A DNA stretch of 61,358 nt from Rubrivivax benzoatilyticus JA2 = ATCC BAA-35 (GCF_000190375.1 NZ_AEWG01000047.1:1-61358), one strand, 5' to 3'. Shown: positions 27,699 through 36,580, counted from the stretch's first letter. Program-made: numbers and translations. The notes: generated from the letters alone by a model not told the origin.

Positions 27699-27794
27699 AT
27701 GAACACGATGAAGCGGCTGCGCAAGGGCCTGGGCGGTGCGATCGTCGCTTTCGGGCTGGCCGTGCTGGCCGGCGGGATCTGGCCCGTGGCCTGA
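27699..27794 (+). CDS. 31-residue single-TM peptide
   Basis: ATG at 27699 lies 6 nt behind a strong AAGGAG SD. It encodes MNTMKRLRKGLGG followed by a hydrophobic helix (AIVAFGLAVLAGGI) and a WPVA end. The basic N-terminus plus one helix predicts a small inner-membrane peptide with a cytoplasmic N-terminus. It lies in the 297-nt gap between the chemoreceptor and dps, 90 nt before dps, on the same strand. A TCCGG-TTAT-CCGGA dyad (27667-27680) lies just upstream. No family is recognised. Confidence 0.6.
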   Translation: MNTMKRLRKGLGGAIVAFGLAVLAGGIWPVA

Positions 27795-27884
27795 GAGTTC
27801 CCGCGTGTTGACCGGGTCGAAACCGGGCCGTCGCGCGGCTTGGGTAGAGTCCGCAGGGAACCCGTCCCCTTCAGGAGAGAGCGA

Positions 27885-28388
27885 ATGGCGAAGAAAAAAG
27901 CTGCCGGCGGCGCGCCGGCGATCAACATCGGCATCAGCGACAAGGACCGAGCGGCGATCACCGCCGGCCTCAGCAAGCTGCTGGCCGACACCTACACGCT
28001 GTACCTGACCACGCACAACTTCCACTGGAACGTCACGGGGCCGATGTTCAACACGCTCCACACGATGTTCATGACGCAGTACACGGAGCTGTGGAACGCG
28101 GTCGACCCGATCGCCGAGCGCATCCGCTCGCTGGGCCACCCGGCGCCGGGCTCGTACGCGCAGTTCGGCGCGCTGGCCTCGGTGGCCGACGCCCCGGCCA
28201 CGCCGCCGAAGGCGCTGGAGATGGTCAAGATCCTCGTCGAGGGCCACGAGGCCGTGGCGCGCACCGCACGCAGCATCTTCCCGCTGGCCGACGCCGCCGG
28301 CGACGAGCCGACCGCCGACCTGCTGACGCAGCGCCTGACGGTGCACGAGCAGACGGCCTGGATGCTGCGCTCGCTGCTCGAGGAGTAA
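27885..28388 (+). CDS. dps: Dps family DNA-protection/ferritin-like protein
   Basis: A 167-residue Dps that oxidises and stores iron with H2O2 and binds DNA. Ferroxidase residues sit in [14 protein letters not shown] and in [12 protein letters not shown]. The Lys-rich N-terminus MAKKKAAGG is a likely DNA-contact tail. ATG 27885 has an AGGAGA SD; the frame extends upstream without homology. OxyR lies 2 kb upstream, consistent with peroxide control. A GC-rich palindrome and REP-like repeats follow. Confidence 0.95.
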   Translation: MAKKKAAGGAPAINIGISDKDRAAITAGLSKLLADTYTLYLTTHNFHWNVTGPMFNTLHTMFMTQYTELWNAVDPIAERIRSLGHPAPGSYAQFGALASVADAPATPPKALEMVKILVEGHEAVARTARSIFPLADAAGDEPTADLLTQRLTVHEQTAWMLRSLLEE

Positions 28389-28397
28389 GTCCTCCCG

Positions 28398-28417
28398 CCC
28401 CGCGCTGCAGCGCGGGG
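28398..28417. terminator. dps terminator hairpin
   Basis: CCCCGCGCTGCAGCGCGGGG is a perfect 20-nt palindrome beginning 9 nt after the dps stop. There is no U-tract. It is probably a Rho-independent-like end or RNA-stabilising hairpin. Confidence 0.55.
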
Positions 28418-28502
28418 CATGGCAGTTGCTGGGCGCAGACACGCCCAGGCTGCCAGGCCACGGCCGCCCGGCGGCACGGTCGGAGGGGCGCAACGCCAGG
28501 AC

Positions 28503-28669
28503 GGGGTCACGCCAGGACGGGGTCAGGTCTCACGAGACCTGACCCCGGGCTTCCGGGCTTCGGAATCTGCAAACGGCAAGACCTGACCCCGCCAGAGCAC
28601 GCCCCGGCCGCCGTCTTTCGCGCCGGTGGTCGCGAGAAGACGGGGTCAGGTCTCACGAGACCTGACCCC
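28503..28669. repeat. REP-like palindrome cluster between dps and prfC
   Basis: Two identical 28-nt palindromes lie at 28519-28546 and 28642-28669, with core GGTCTCACGAGACC flanked by GGGGTCA/TGACCCC. A half-copy CAAGACCTGACCCC lies at 28577-28590. They make up most of the 334-nt dps-prfC gap, which holds no ORF with codon bias. After them a GATAAT -10-like hexamer (28688-28693) precedes prfC by about 29 nt and is its likely promoter. Confidence 0.85.
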
Positions 28670-28722
28670 GGGCGGCGCAGCCGGCCGACGATAATTCGCG
28701 GTTCCGCCCGTAGAGCCGCCCC

Positions 28723-30363
28723 ATGTCCTCCGACACCGCCTCCCGCATCGAGTCCGAAGTGCGCCGCCGTCGCACCTTCGCGATCATCAGCCACCCCGAC
28801 GCGGGCAAGACCACGCTGACCGAGAAGCTGCTGCTGTTCTCGGGCGCGATCCAGATCGCCGGCTCGGTGAAGGCGCGCAAAGCCAGCCGCCACGCCACGT
28901 CCGACTGGATGGAGATCGAGAAGCAGCGCGGCATCTCGGTGGCCTCGTCGGTGATGCAGATGGAGTACCGCGACTGCGTCATCAACCTGCTCGACACCCC
29001 GGGCCACCAGGACTTCTCCGAAGACACCTACCGCGTGCTGACCGCGGTCGACGCGGCGCTGATGGTCATCGACGCGGCCAACGGCGTCGAGCCGCAGACG
29101 CGCCGCCTGCTGCAGGTCTGCCGCGCGCGCAACACGCCGATCCTCACCTTCGTCAACAAGATGGACCGCGAGGTCCGGCAGCCGCTGGACCTGATGGACG
29201 AGATCGAGCGCGAACTCGGCATGAGCGTCGTGCCCTTCACCTGGCCGGTGGGCATGGGCAAGTTCTTCGGCGGCGTGCTCGACCTCGGCAAGGACCAGAT
29301 GCGTGTCTTCTCGCCCGGCGAGGAGCGTGCGACGCACGACGACGAGATCATCGAGGGCCTGGCCAACCCGGTGCTCGAGGAGCGTTTCGGCAGCCCCTAC
29401 ATGGAGGCGGCCAGCGAGGTCGAGCTGGTGCGCGAGGCGGCGCCGGGCTTCGACGAGGCCGAGTTCCTGGCCGGCCGCCAGACGCCGATGTTCTTCGGCT
29501 CGGCGATCAACAACTTCGGCGTGCGCGAGGTGCTGGACGCACTCGTCGACATGGCGCCGGCCCCGGGCCCGCGCCCGGCGCTGCAGCGCGAGGTGCAGCC
29601 GGGCGAGCCCAAGTTCACCGGCGTCGTCTTCAAGATCCAGGCCAACATGGACCCGGCGCACCGCGACCGCATCGCCTTCCTGCGTGTGGCCAGCGGCCAC
29701 TTCGAACGCGGCATGCGGCTGAAGGTCGTGCGCTCGGGCAAGGAGCTGCGGCCGAACACGGTGGTGAGCTTCCTGTCGCAGCGCCGCGAGCTGCTCGAGG
29801 AGGCTTTCGGCGGCGACATCATCGGCATCCCGAACCACGGCGTGCTGCAGCTCGGCGACACGCTGACCGAAGGCGAGAGCCTGCAGTTCACCGGCCTGCC
29901 GTTCTTCGCGCCGGAAATGTTCCGCGCCGTCGAAGTGGCCGACCCGCTGCGCACCAAGCAGCTGCGCGCCGGCCTGACCCAGCTCGGCGAGGAAGGCGCG
30001 ATCCAGGTCTTCCGCCCGGTCGCCGGCAGCGTGCTGCTGCTGGGCGCCGTCGGCCAGCTGCAGTTCGAAGTCGTCGCCCACCGCCTGGAGCACGAGTACG
30101 GCGTGAAGGCGCGCATCATGCCGGCGCGCTACAACGTCGCGCGCTGGGTCACCTGCGACGAGGCCGACGGCGGCGAGCGTGAGCTCAAGCGCTTCATCGA
30201 CGGCAACTCGCACCGCGTCGCGCTCGACGCCGTCGACGCGCCCTGCGTGCTGCTCGAATACGCCGGCGAACTGCGGGCGATGCAGGAGAACTGGCCGAAG
30301 ATCAAGTTCCACGCGCTGCGCGAGCACGCGGGGCTGGTGTTCCAGAAGCAGCTCGAGGGTTGA
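28723..30363 (+). CDS. prfC: Peptide chain release factor 3
   Basis: A 546-residue translational GTPase that recycles RF1/RF2 after termination. G1 is SHPDAGKTTLTEKLL, with switch-I KRGISVASSVMQ (here QRGISVASSVMQM), G3 DTPGHQDFSEDTYR and G4 NKMDRE. The RF3-specific AVEVADPLRTKQL and KIKFHALREHAGLVF appear late in the protein. Length matches the family (about 530-545). It has its own promoter region and is followed directly by a toxin-antitoxin remnant. Confidence 0.97.
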   Translation: MSSDTASRIESEVRRRRTFAIISHPDAGKTTLTEKLLLFSGAIQIAGSVKARKASRHATSDWMEIEKQRGISVASSVMQMEYRDCVINLLDTPGHQDFSEDTYRVLTAVDAALMVIDAANGVEPQTRRLLQVCRARNTPILTFVNKMDREVRQPLDLMDEIERELGMSVVPFTWPVGMGKFFGGVLDLGKDQMRVFSPGEERATHDDEIIEGLANPVLEERFGSPYMEAASEVELVREAAPGFDEAEFLAGRQTPMFFGSAINNFGVREVLDALVDMAPAPGPRPALQREVQPGEPKFTGVVFKIQANMDPAHRDRIAFLRVASGHFERGMRLKVVRSGKELRPNTVVSFLSQRRELLEEAFGGDIIGIPNHGVLQLGDTLTEGESLQFTGLPFFAPEMFRAVEVADPLRTKQLRAGLTQLGEEGAIQVFRPVAGSVLLLGAVGQLQFEVVAHRLEHEYGVKARIMPARYNVARWVTCDEADGGERELKRFIDGNSHRVALDAVDAPCVLLEYAGELRAMQENWPKIKFHALREHAGLVFQKQLEG

Positions 30364-30546
30364 GACGGGCGGCGCGGCAGCTTCCGCGCCGCCCTGGTGG
30401 CCTACCTGGATGCCGGCGACGGCGCCGCGCCGCCTTCGGCCTACGAACTGGGCGCCGAGATCTTCGGGCGCTACGAAGGTCCTGACGACATGGCGGGCCT
30501 GCACCGGCAGCACGCCGCCGAGGTCTGGGCCGGCAAGCGGCCGGGT
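30364..30546 (+). pseudogene. Antitoxin C-terminal remnant
   Basis: Beginning at the first base after the prfC stop, frame 1 reads AALVAYLDAGDGAAPPSAYE then LGAEIFGRYEGPDD and HRQHAAEVWAGKRPG. This resembles the C-terminal half of CopG/ribbon-helix-helix antitoxins of PIN-toxin pairs (the YELG..LFGRYEG pattern). The DNA-binding N-terminus and start codon are missing, apparently cut off where prfC now ends. It is immediately followed by the PIN remnant. The identification rests on recalled family patterns. Confidence 0.55.
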
Positions 30547-30550
30547 CTCG

Positions 30551-30832
30551 ATGCCGGCGTCAGAGCCGGCCGTCGCCGCCCCGGCGGCGATCGCCGTCGA
30601 AGAACCGCTGCCGGCGCCGCTGCGGCCGCATCGTGGCCCGGTGCTCGTCGACAGCGGGCCGCTGCTGGCGCTGATGAACCGTCACGACGCCTGGCATGTC
30701 CGGACGCGGGACTGGCTGGCCGCCAACCGGCAGGCCCGGCTGAAGATCCGCCATCTGTTGTCGGTGGACACCGACTTCGACGTCTACCGCGACCGCAGCG
30801 GGCGCGCGCTGATCAACCTCCTGGTGGTTTAG
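30551..30832 (+). pseudogene. PIN-domain (VapC-type) toxin remnant with internal deletion
   Basis: A 93-codon ORF. After a non-homologous start it reads VLVDSGPLLALMNRHDAWH, the N-terminal PIN motif with the first catalytic Asp, then runs for about 20 residues. It then jumps to LLSVDTDFDVYRDRSGRALI, the C-terminal PIN motif. The central region with the conserved Glu and a second acidic residue (roughly 45-50 residues) is absent, so nuclease activity is unlikely. It is therefore called a pseudogene, though an ORF remains. It follows the antitoxin remnant by 4 nt. Confidence 0.65.
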
Positions 30833-30936
30833 CGGCGCTCGCCATTGCGCCATGCCGCGCCGGTGGGCGGGCGCGCCAGCATCGCCTGGGGGCGTGCACC
30901 GGCCGGCATTGGCTGCACGGCCGTGGCCGGCGTCGG

Positions 30937-31935
30937 TCAGGCGCCTGCGGCCGATCCGGGCGGACCAGCACGCCGTGCGCGGCGCGATCGGAAAGTCCGT
31001 TCGATCGTGTAGTACGACAGCGCCGCGCAGGTGATCGCGGCGCCGCCGGCCGCGAGGAACGTGATGCTCCAGTGCAGGCCCTCGTTGCGCATCCAGTAGA
31101 CGAATGGGTAGTGCCACAGATAGATGCCGTAGGACATGCGTCCCAGCCAGGTCAGCGGCCCGGACGCAAAGACCTTCAGGTGTTGCGCTCCGAGGATGAT
31201 CAGTGCGGCAGACAGCTCCGCGGCGAGCGCGATCTCCATCAGGCTGTCGCGCCCGTACCAGTGCGCGGAGTGCACGCACCAGGCGAAGATCGCCCAGCCG
31301 GCGAGCGCCGCCGTGCCGCCGAACTGCGGCTTCCAGAGGGCGCACGCGGCCCCGAGTACCAGGCCCGACAGGCGGGTGTCGAAACGGTAGTAGGTCTGCA
31401 GCCAGTCGCCTTCTCCGAGCACGTTCCAGCGCCATGCCGTCGCCGCGACGAACAGCAGTGCTAGGCTGGCGATCCGAAGGCGCGGGGCGAGCTTCAGGAT
31501 GCCGACGAGCAGCAGCGGCCACACGAGATAAAAGTGCTCCTCGGCCGCCAGGCTCCAGGTGTGCTGGAGGACCACCGGCACGCGCCAGAAGGCCCGTCCG
31601 TAGTCCGAAAGGTAGAGCGTCGTGACGATCGCGTCTCTGACGTGGTTGACCCGGTTCCCGAACACCGTTTCGGCCACGAGCAGGTAGGTGCCGACGAAGA
31701 GCAGCAGCGCCGGATACAGGCGGCGCAGGCGACGAAGGTAGAACGAGCCGATGGAGATCGAACCGCGATGCCGGTGCTCTTCGGCCAGGATCCGGGTGAT
31801 CAGGTACCCGGACAGGACGAAGAAGAGATCGACGCCGAGGAAACCGCCGTTGAACCCCGGCACGCGGGCGTGGAAGGCCAGCACCACCAGCACCGCAATG
31901 GCACGTACTCCATCGAGCGCCGGAACGTATTGCAT
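30937..31935 (-). CDS. Acyltransferase 3 family membrane protein (OafA/YrhL type)
   Basis: A 332-residue polytopic membrane protein with about ten helices. Family signatures are YVPALDGVRAIAVLVVLAFH with the catalytic His, GGFLGVDLFFVLSGYLIT, the Arg-rich FYLRRLRRLYPAL and QHTWSLAAEEHFYLVWPLLL. These enzymes O-acetylate lipopolysaccharide, exopolysaccharide or peptidoglycan. There is no SGNH extension. Base composition is visibly less GC-extreme than the neighbours and it sits next to a toxin-antitoxin remnant, which hints at horizontal acquisition. The SD is weak. Confidence 0.9.
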   Translation of the reverse strand: MQYVPALDGVRAIAVLVVLAFHARVPGFNGGFLGVDLFFVLSGYLITRILAEEHRHRGSISIGSFYLRRLRRLYPALLLFVGTYLLVAETVFGNRVNHVRDAIVTTLYLSDYGRAFWRVPVVLQHTWSLAAEEHFYLVWPLLLVGILKLAPRLRIASLALLFVAATAWRWNVLGEGDWLQTYYRFDTRLSGLVLGAACALWKPQFGGTAALAGWAIFAWCVHSAHWYGRDSLMEIALAAELSAALIILGAQHLKVFASGPLTWLGRMSYGIYLWHYPFVYWMRNEGLHWSITFLAAGGAAITCAALSYYTIERTFRSRRARRAGPPGSAAGA

Positions 31936-32130
31936 GCACTAGCCTGTTGGTCTTGCCGGCATTCTGCAGGGATGCCATCGCAGTGCCTTCTGGTCCGGGG
32001 GCCCTTGCCGCGAGGTTCTACCGCTTCGAGAGGGATGCGGTCCCGGCTGCCGGCGGCGGTGACGACCCCGGGTGACCCGTCACCCGCGAGCCCGCCCCAT
32101 CGCCGTCGCGGCCAGGCCCGCCGCTCGCCG

Positions 32131-32136
32131 GATAAT
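32131..32136 (+). promoter_or_regulatory. -10-like hexamer for ubiA (leaderless)
   Basis: GATAAT is followed by 7 nt and then the GTG start of ubiA at 32144, with no SD. Transcription would be expected to begin at the GTG. The -35 region shows no clear match. Confidence 0.4.
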
Positions 32137-32143
32137 CGCTGCC

Positions 32144-33028
32144 GTGATCGCCGCGCGCCGCTTCCATCTCTACCTGGACCTGATCCGCTGGGACCGCCCG
32201 GCCGGCTGGCTGCTGCTGCTGTGGCCGACGCTGGCCGCGCTGTGGATCGCCGCCGACGGCTTCCCCGGTCTGCACCTGATCGCCGTCTTCACGCTGGGCA
32301 CGGTGCTGATGCGCAGCGCCGGCTGCTGCATCAACGACGTCGCCGACCGCGAGTTCGACCGCCACGTCAAGCGCACGGCGCAGCGTCCGATCACCAGCGG
32401 CGCGCTCGGTGTGCCCGACGCGCTGGGCGTCGGCGCGGCGCTGGCCTTCGTCTCGTTCCTGCTGGTGCTGACGACCAACCCGCCGACGATCCTGCTGTCG
32501 TTCTTCGGCCTGGCGGTGACGCTGGTCTACCCCTACGCCAAACGTTTCGTCTCCATGCCGCAGGCGGTGCTGGGCGTGGCCTTCAGCTTCGGCATCCCGA
32601 TGGCCTTCGCCGCGGCGCAGGGCGGTCAGGAGTGGACCTTCGCCGCGGTGCCGCCGCAGGCCTGGTGGCTGCTGGTCGGCAACCTGTTCTGGGTGCTGGC
32701 CTACGACACCGAGTACGCGATGGTCGACCGCGACGACGACCTGAAGATCGGCATCAAGACCTCGGCGATCACGCTCGGCCGCTTCGACGTCGCCGGCATC
32801 ATGGCCTTCTACGGCCTGTTCCTCGCGATCTGGGCCGTCGTCGGCGTGTCGCTCGGCCTGGGCGCATGGTTCCTGCTCGGCATCGCCGCCGCCGCGGCGC
32901 AGGCGCTGTGGCACTGGTCGCTGATCCGCGACCGCGGCCGCGAAGGCTGCTTCCGCGCCTTCCGCGTCAACCACTGGGTGGGTTTGGCGGTCTTCGCCGG
33001 GGTCGTCGTCGACCTGGCGATGCGCTGA
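32144..33028 (+). CDS. ubiA: 4-hydroxybenzoate octaprenyltransferase
   Basis: A 294-residue integral-membrane prenyltransferase that attaches the polyprenyl tail to 4-hydroxybenzoate in ubiquinone synthesis. The first Asp-rich motif is [20 protein letters not shown]; the second is [40 protein letters not shown] is the usual N-terminal region. GTG 32144 is chosen because it gives the family length (about 290) and sits 7 nt behind GATAAT. An upstream in-frame ATG would add residues with no homology. Confidence 0.95.
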   Translation: MIAARRFHLYLDLIRWDRPAGWLLLLWPTLAALWIAADGFPGLHLIAVFTLGTVLMRSAGCCINDVADREFDRHVKRTAQRPITSGALGVPDALGVGAALAFVSFLLVLTTNPPTILLSFFGLAVTLVYPYAKRFVSMPQAVLGVAFSFGIPMAFAAAQGGQEWTFAAVPPQAWWLLVGNLFWVLAYDTEYAMVDRDDDLKIGIKTSAITLGRFDVAGIMAFYGLFLAIWAVVGVSLGLGAWFLLGIAAAAAQALWHWSLIRDRGREGCFRAFRVNHWVGLAVFAGVVVDLAMR

Positions 33029-33057
33029 GCGGGCCGGCCCGCCGCGCACCGCCGGCG

Positions 33058-33654
33058 TCAGACCAGGCGCGCCGAGCGCACGATCGCTTCGACCTCGGGC
33101 AGCCCGCGCGGGAAGAAACCCAGGCGTGGCGCCGCGAAGGCCAGCGCGAACAGCTCGCCGTTCTTCACCGCGAACCAGGTGACTCCGCGCACGACCACCT
33201 CGTCGCCCTTGCGCACGCTGGTGTACTCGAAGCGCACGCCGGGCTGTCCGGCGAAGCTCGCGGGCTCCATCTTGTCGAGCGTGAAGCTCGAGCCGTCGCG
33301 CGAGACCATCGACTCGAACAGCCCGACGATGTCCTGGGGCGCCATACCGGCGGTGTAGGCCAGGGGCTTGGCGCCGTCCTTGTTGCGCGGCGTCGGTGCC
33401 AGCAGGTCGCCGCTCTTGAGGCCGACGTAGAAGCGAAGCGTGTCCAGCGCGAAGCCGTCGCGCGTCCAGACCGGGTGCTGATTGCCCTCGGCGGAGCTGT
33501 CGAAACGGTTCCAGGCTCTGCCCGCCGTCACGGCGAGGCGGTTCTTGATCACGGTCTCGCCGGGAGCCACCTCGACGAATGCCGGGCCCGCGCAGCCGGC
33601 CAGCAGCGCGCCGAGCGCGAGGATCGCGCCTCGGCGCGTGGCGATGGGAGTCAT
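33058..33654 (-). CDS. Predicted lipoprotein of unknown function
   Basis: A 198-residue protein with lipobox LLAGC (Cys about 21). The rest is soluble, with a possible beta-rich fold: ETVIKNRLAVTAGRAWNRFD, then FVGLKSGD-like FYVGLKSGDLL and GVRFEYTSVRKGDEVV. I do not recognise a characterised family. Its ATG overlaps the stop of the M48 peptidase gene by 4 nt, making it third in a tightly coupled envelope operon. Confidence 0.8.
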   Translation of the reverse strand: MTPIATRRGAILALGALLAGCAGPAFVEVAPGETVIKNRLAVTAGRAWNRFDSSAEGNQHPVWTRDGFALDTLRFYVGLKSGDLLAPTPRNKDGAKPLAYTAGMAPQDIVGLFESMVSRDGSSFTLDKMEPASFAGQPGVRFEYTSVRKGDEVVVRGVTWFAVKNGELFALAFAAPRLGFFPRGLPEVEAIVRSARLV

Positions 33655-34796
33655 GACGGGAGTTCCTCCAGGGTCTGTCGGATGAAGGCGGCGTCGGGTG
33701 CCTCGGGTGCACGCTCCAGGTAACGCTGCAGCGCCTGGCGTGCGGCATCGTGGCGTTCCTGCGTACGGTGCAGCGTGCCGAGCGATCGATGCGCGACGGC
33801 CGGCTCGCGACCGCTGCGCACCGACTGCTCGAGATCCGCCAGCGCCAGGTCGAGGTCGCCGTCGCGGTTGCGCAGGCGGCGCGCTTCGCCGCGGAAGTAC
33901 AGCAGTTCGGGGTCTCCCGGTTCGCTCGCCAAGCGGCGGTCGAGCAGCACGATCGACTCGTCGAAGCGCCGGCGCCGCAGCTCGTCCTCGAGCAACGAGA
34001 AGCGCCAGGGCGCGATCAGCGCGCGGAACTCGGCTTCGCGTGTTTCGCCGCGGGAGTCTTGCTGCGTCAGCGCTTGCAGCGCGGCACGGCGCTCGTCGTT
34101 GGCCGGGTGGGTGGCGAACAGCGCGTTCTGGGCCGGATCCTCGACGCCGGCGGCCTTCAGTTCGGCCAGCAGGTTGCCCCAGATCTTCGACGCCTCGCCG
34201 GTCTCGTAACCGGCGCGGCGCATCAGCTCGACGCCGATGCGGTCGGCCTCGCGTTCGTGCTCCCGCGAGAACGCATAGGCGCCGCCCACCGTCGCCAGTG
34301 CGCCGACGGCACCGACGAGGCCGAAGACCGCCAGAAAAGTGCCGAGCGCGCTGCGCGACTTGGCATCACGCAGCTGGGCCACGGAGTGACGTTCGAGGTA
34401 GTGGCCGATCTCGTGTCCCAGCACGGCGGCGAGCTGGGCCTCGTTGTCCACGCGCAGCAGCAGACCACTCCAGATCTGCATCATCCCGTTGGGCGCCATG
34501 CTGGCGTTGAACATCGGCACGCGCAGCGCGTAGACGCGCATGTCCGCCGCGTGTTCACCCGCCAGCCGGCCGACGACACCCTCCAGATAGGCCTGCAGTC
34601 CGTCGTCACGCATGCGCAGCGGGCTGCGGCGCACGCGCGTCTCCTCGCGGTCCAGCAGCGCCCACAGCCCGCCTTCGTCTGACGCCGGGTCGGGGCGCCC
34701 CAGCCGGTTGGGCGGCATCCAGTCGGCCGCAAGCGCGGCGCCGGACAGCAGCATGCAGTGGGCGCAACCCCACTTCAGCCAGGCGCGGCGCTTCAT
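33651..34796 (-). CDS. M48 family metallopeptidase with TPR-like C-terminus
   Basis: A 381-residue protein. The N-terminal signal region begins MKRRAWLKWG, with a possible twin-Arg. The gluzincin HEIGHYLERHS lies at about residue 128, and a downstream EREADRIGVELM supplies the third zinc ligand. An Ala/Leu-rich TPR-like region starts near residue 270 (GDPELLYFRGEARRLRN and REPAVAHRSLGTLHRTQ). Periplasmic M48 proteins such as BepA and LoiP act in outer-membrane protein quality control. It overlaps both neighbours by 4 nt. Confidence 0.9.
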   Translation of the reverse strand: MKRRAWLKWGCAHCMLLSGAALAADWMPPNRLGRPDPASDEGGLWALLDREETRVRRSPLRMRDDGLQAYLEGVVGRLAGEHAADMRVYALRVPMFNASMAPNGMMQIWSGLLLRVDNEAQLAAVLGHEIGHYLERHSVAQLRDAKSRSALGTFLAVFGLVGAVGALATVGGAYAFSREHEREADRIGVELMRRAGYETGEASKIWGNLLAELKAAGVEDPAQNALFATHPANDERRAALQALTQQDSRGETREAEFRALIAPWRFSLLEDELRRRRFDESIVLLDRRLASEPGDPELLYFRGEARRLRNRDGDLDLALADLEQSVRSGREPAVAHRSLGTLHRTQERHDAARQALQRYLERAPEAPDAAFIRQTLEELPS

Positions 34797-35581
34797 GGCG
34801 CGACGGGCAGGTTCCCCAGCAGCTCCGCGACCGTCTCGGTGGCCGAATCGATCTCGCGCAGATCGCCGGTCATGCGCACCAAGGGGTTGAACCAGACCAC
34901 CTGTCCGCTCTCCAGGTCGACCAGCGAGGCGTAGCCGACCTGCGCCCCAGGCATCAGCGCGAAGCCGAACAGCGCCAGACCGATCATCGCGGCCTTGCGC
35001 TCCGCACTGGCATAACTGTCGCGCACGAAGACGAAGAGTCCGTAGCGTTGGCCGCCCTGCTGGGCGATCGGCCGCACCGAGTCACCGAGCGACCAGTCGA
35101 GCTTGTCGTGTTTGGTCGGCAGCGGCAGGGTGCGCTGTCCGGCATGGTGCACCCAGATCGCCGACGCCACCGCGTTCTGGAGGCCGATCGGCTCGGCGAA
35201 TTCGTCGGCCTGGCGCTCGTCGAAGAAGTCGGCGGCCAGGCCCAGCGTGCGGGTGCGCTGCGCCAGGGCCGCCTTCATGTGCTCCCGGGCCGCCATCGTC
35301 CAGTCGGCGCGCGGTTCGGACACACCGCCGGCGCTCAGCGAGAACAGCTCGATGTCGGGAGGCATGACGGCGACGCGGTCCTGGGCCTTCAGGCCGGCGA
35401 AGCCCGGCGCGACGTGGCGGGTGTCGAAGGCGCGGGCTGGCGGCGCCGCTTTCGTTGCCGTCTTCTTCGCTGTCGGCGCCGGCGGCGCCGAAGACGACGG
35501 CTCGGCAGCCGATGCCGCCGCGGCCAAGAGACATGCCATCACGCAGGCGATCGCTCTGCGTCCGCTGGCTGCTGGATTCAT
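34793..35581 (-). CDS. Uncharacterised exported protein, first gene of the M48 operon
   Basis: A 262-residue protein with a signal peptide (to about residue 25, LLAAAASA) and a Ser/Pro/Ala/Lys-rich low-complexity linker (about 26-50). A folded domain follows, beginning RVAVMPPDIELFSLSAGGVSE and containing LVDLESGQVVWFNPLVRM near the end. The VAVMPPDIELF and DLESGQVVWF patterns resemble lipoproteins that build envelope structures in a CsgG/GNA1162-like manner, but I cannot name a family. Coupled to the M48 peptidase by an ATGA overlap. Confidence 0.78.
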   Translation of the reverse strand: MNPAASGRRAIACVMACLLAAAASAAEPSSSAPPAPTAKKTATKAAPPARAFDTRHVAPGFAGLKAQDRVAVMPPDIELFSLSAGGVSEPRADWTMAAREHMKAALAQRTRTLGLAADFFDERQADEFAEPIGLQNAVASAIWVHHAGQRTLPLPTKHDKLDWSLGDSVRPIAQQGGQRYGLFVFVRDSYASAERKAAMIGLALFGFALMPGAQVGYASLVDLESGQVVWFNPLVRMTGDLREIDSATETVAELLGNLPVAP

Positions 35582-35680
35582 GATCCCCCCGTCGAGCCTG
35601 TCGAGCGGCCCGTAACCGCGAGTTATAGCCCGCTCGGGTGCCCGTGCCTTGCGGCAGAGCAGCCCCTTGTCCGGGGGGGC

Positions 35681-36496
35681 TCAGCCGCCGAACTCGTCCC
35701 CCAGCTCCCGCGCGCGTTCGCGCGCCCGGCCGATCGCGCGCACGACGGCCGCGCCGACGCCGTCGGCTTCCATCGACGTGATCGCCGCGTAGGTCGTGCC
35801 GCCCTTGGACGTGACCTGGGCGCGCAGCTCGGCCGGCGGCAGCGGCGAGGCCTCGGCCAGCGCCGTCGCGCCGTCGAAGGTGGCCAGCGCCAGCGCACGC
35901 GCCTGGGCCTCGGGCAGGCCCATCTCGACGCCGGCCTTCATCATCGCCTCGAGCACGTAGAAGACGTAGGCCGGGCCCGAGCCCGACAGCGCCGTCACCG
36001 CGTCGAGGTCGGCTTCGCGTTCGACCCAGACGGTGCGCCCGGTCGGCGCCAGCAGCGCCTCGACGGCGCCGCGTTCGTCCGGCGTCACCGCGTCGCGTGC
36101 GTAGAGCCCGGCGACGCCGCGGCCGATCAGCGCCGGGGTGTTGGGCATCGCGCGCACGACACGCTGGCTGCCGCTGGCGCGCGCGATCGCGTCGCTGCGC
36201 ACCCCGGCCATCACGCTGAGCTGCAGCGCGCCGCCGACGTGCGCCGCGCAGGGCGCCGCCGCGTCGCGGAACAGCTGCGGCTTGACCGCCCAGACGACGA
36301 TGCCGGCCGAAGCCAGCGCCGGCCCGGCCTCGGCCAGCGGCGCGAGGCCGAACTCGCGCTGCAGCCGCTCGCGTTGCGCCGCAAAAGGCTCGACGACGAG
36401 GATGGACGCCGGCGCACGGCCGCTCTTCAGCAGCCCGCCGATCAAGGCGCCGGCCATGTTGCCGCCGCCGATGAAGGCGATGTTCGAGGGGTTCAT
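35681..36496 (-). CDS. proC: Pyrroline-5-carboxylate reductase
   Basis: A 271-residue ProC, the last step of proline biosynthesis. The Rossmann loop is IAFIGGGNMAGALIGGLL. MPNTPALIGRGVAGLY, SGSGPAYVFYVLEAM and the C-terminal VTSKGGTTYAAI are diagnostic. In many proteobacteria it is next to yggS; here it stands alone. Proline degradation (putA) lies 18 kb away. A dispersed repeat lies just upstream. Confidence 0.96.
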   Translation of the reverse strand: MNPSNIAFIGGGNMAGALIGGLLKSGRAPASILVVEPFAAQRERLQREFGLAPLAEAGPALASAGIVVWAVKPQLFRDAAAPCAAHVGGALQLSVMAGVRSDAIARASGSQRVVRAMPNTPALIGRGVAGLYARDAVTPDERGAVEALLAPTGRTVWVEREADLDAVTALSGSGPAYVFYVLEAMMKAGVEMGLPEAQARALALATFDGATALAEASPLPPAELRAQVTSKGGTTYAAITSMEADGVGAAVVRAIGRARERARELGDEFGG

Positions 36497-36580
36497 TCGG
36501 TCAGTTTAGCCATCGTCGCCTGCTAGCCGCAGAGCCGGGGGGCGGTCAGCGAGCCGGCTTCGATGCCCGGCGAACGCGAG

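Noticed and set aside
30397..31464. 355-residue plus-strand ORF overlapping the acyltransferase
   Set aside because: Only its first ~50 codons resemble a protein (the antitoxin remnant). The remainder is antisense to the acyltransferase with Arg/Gly-rich shadow composition.
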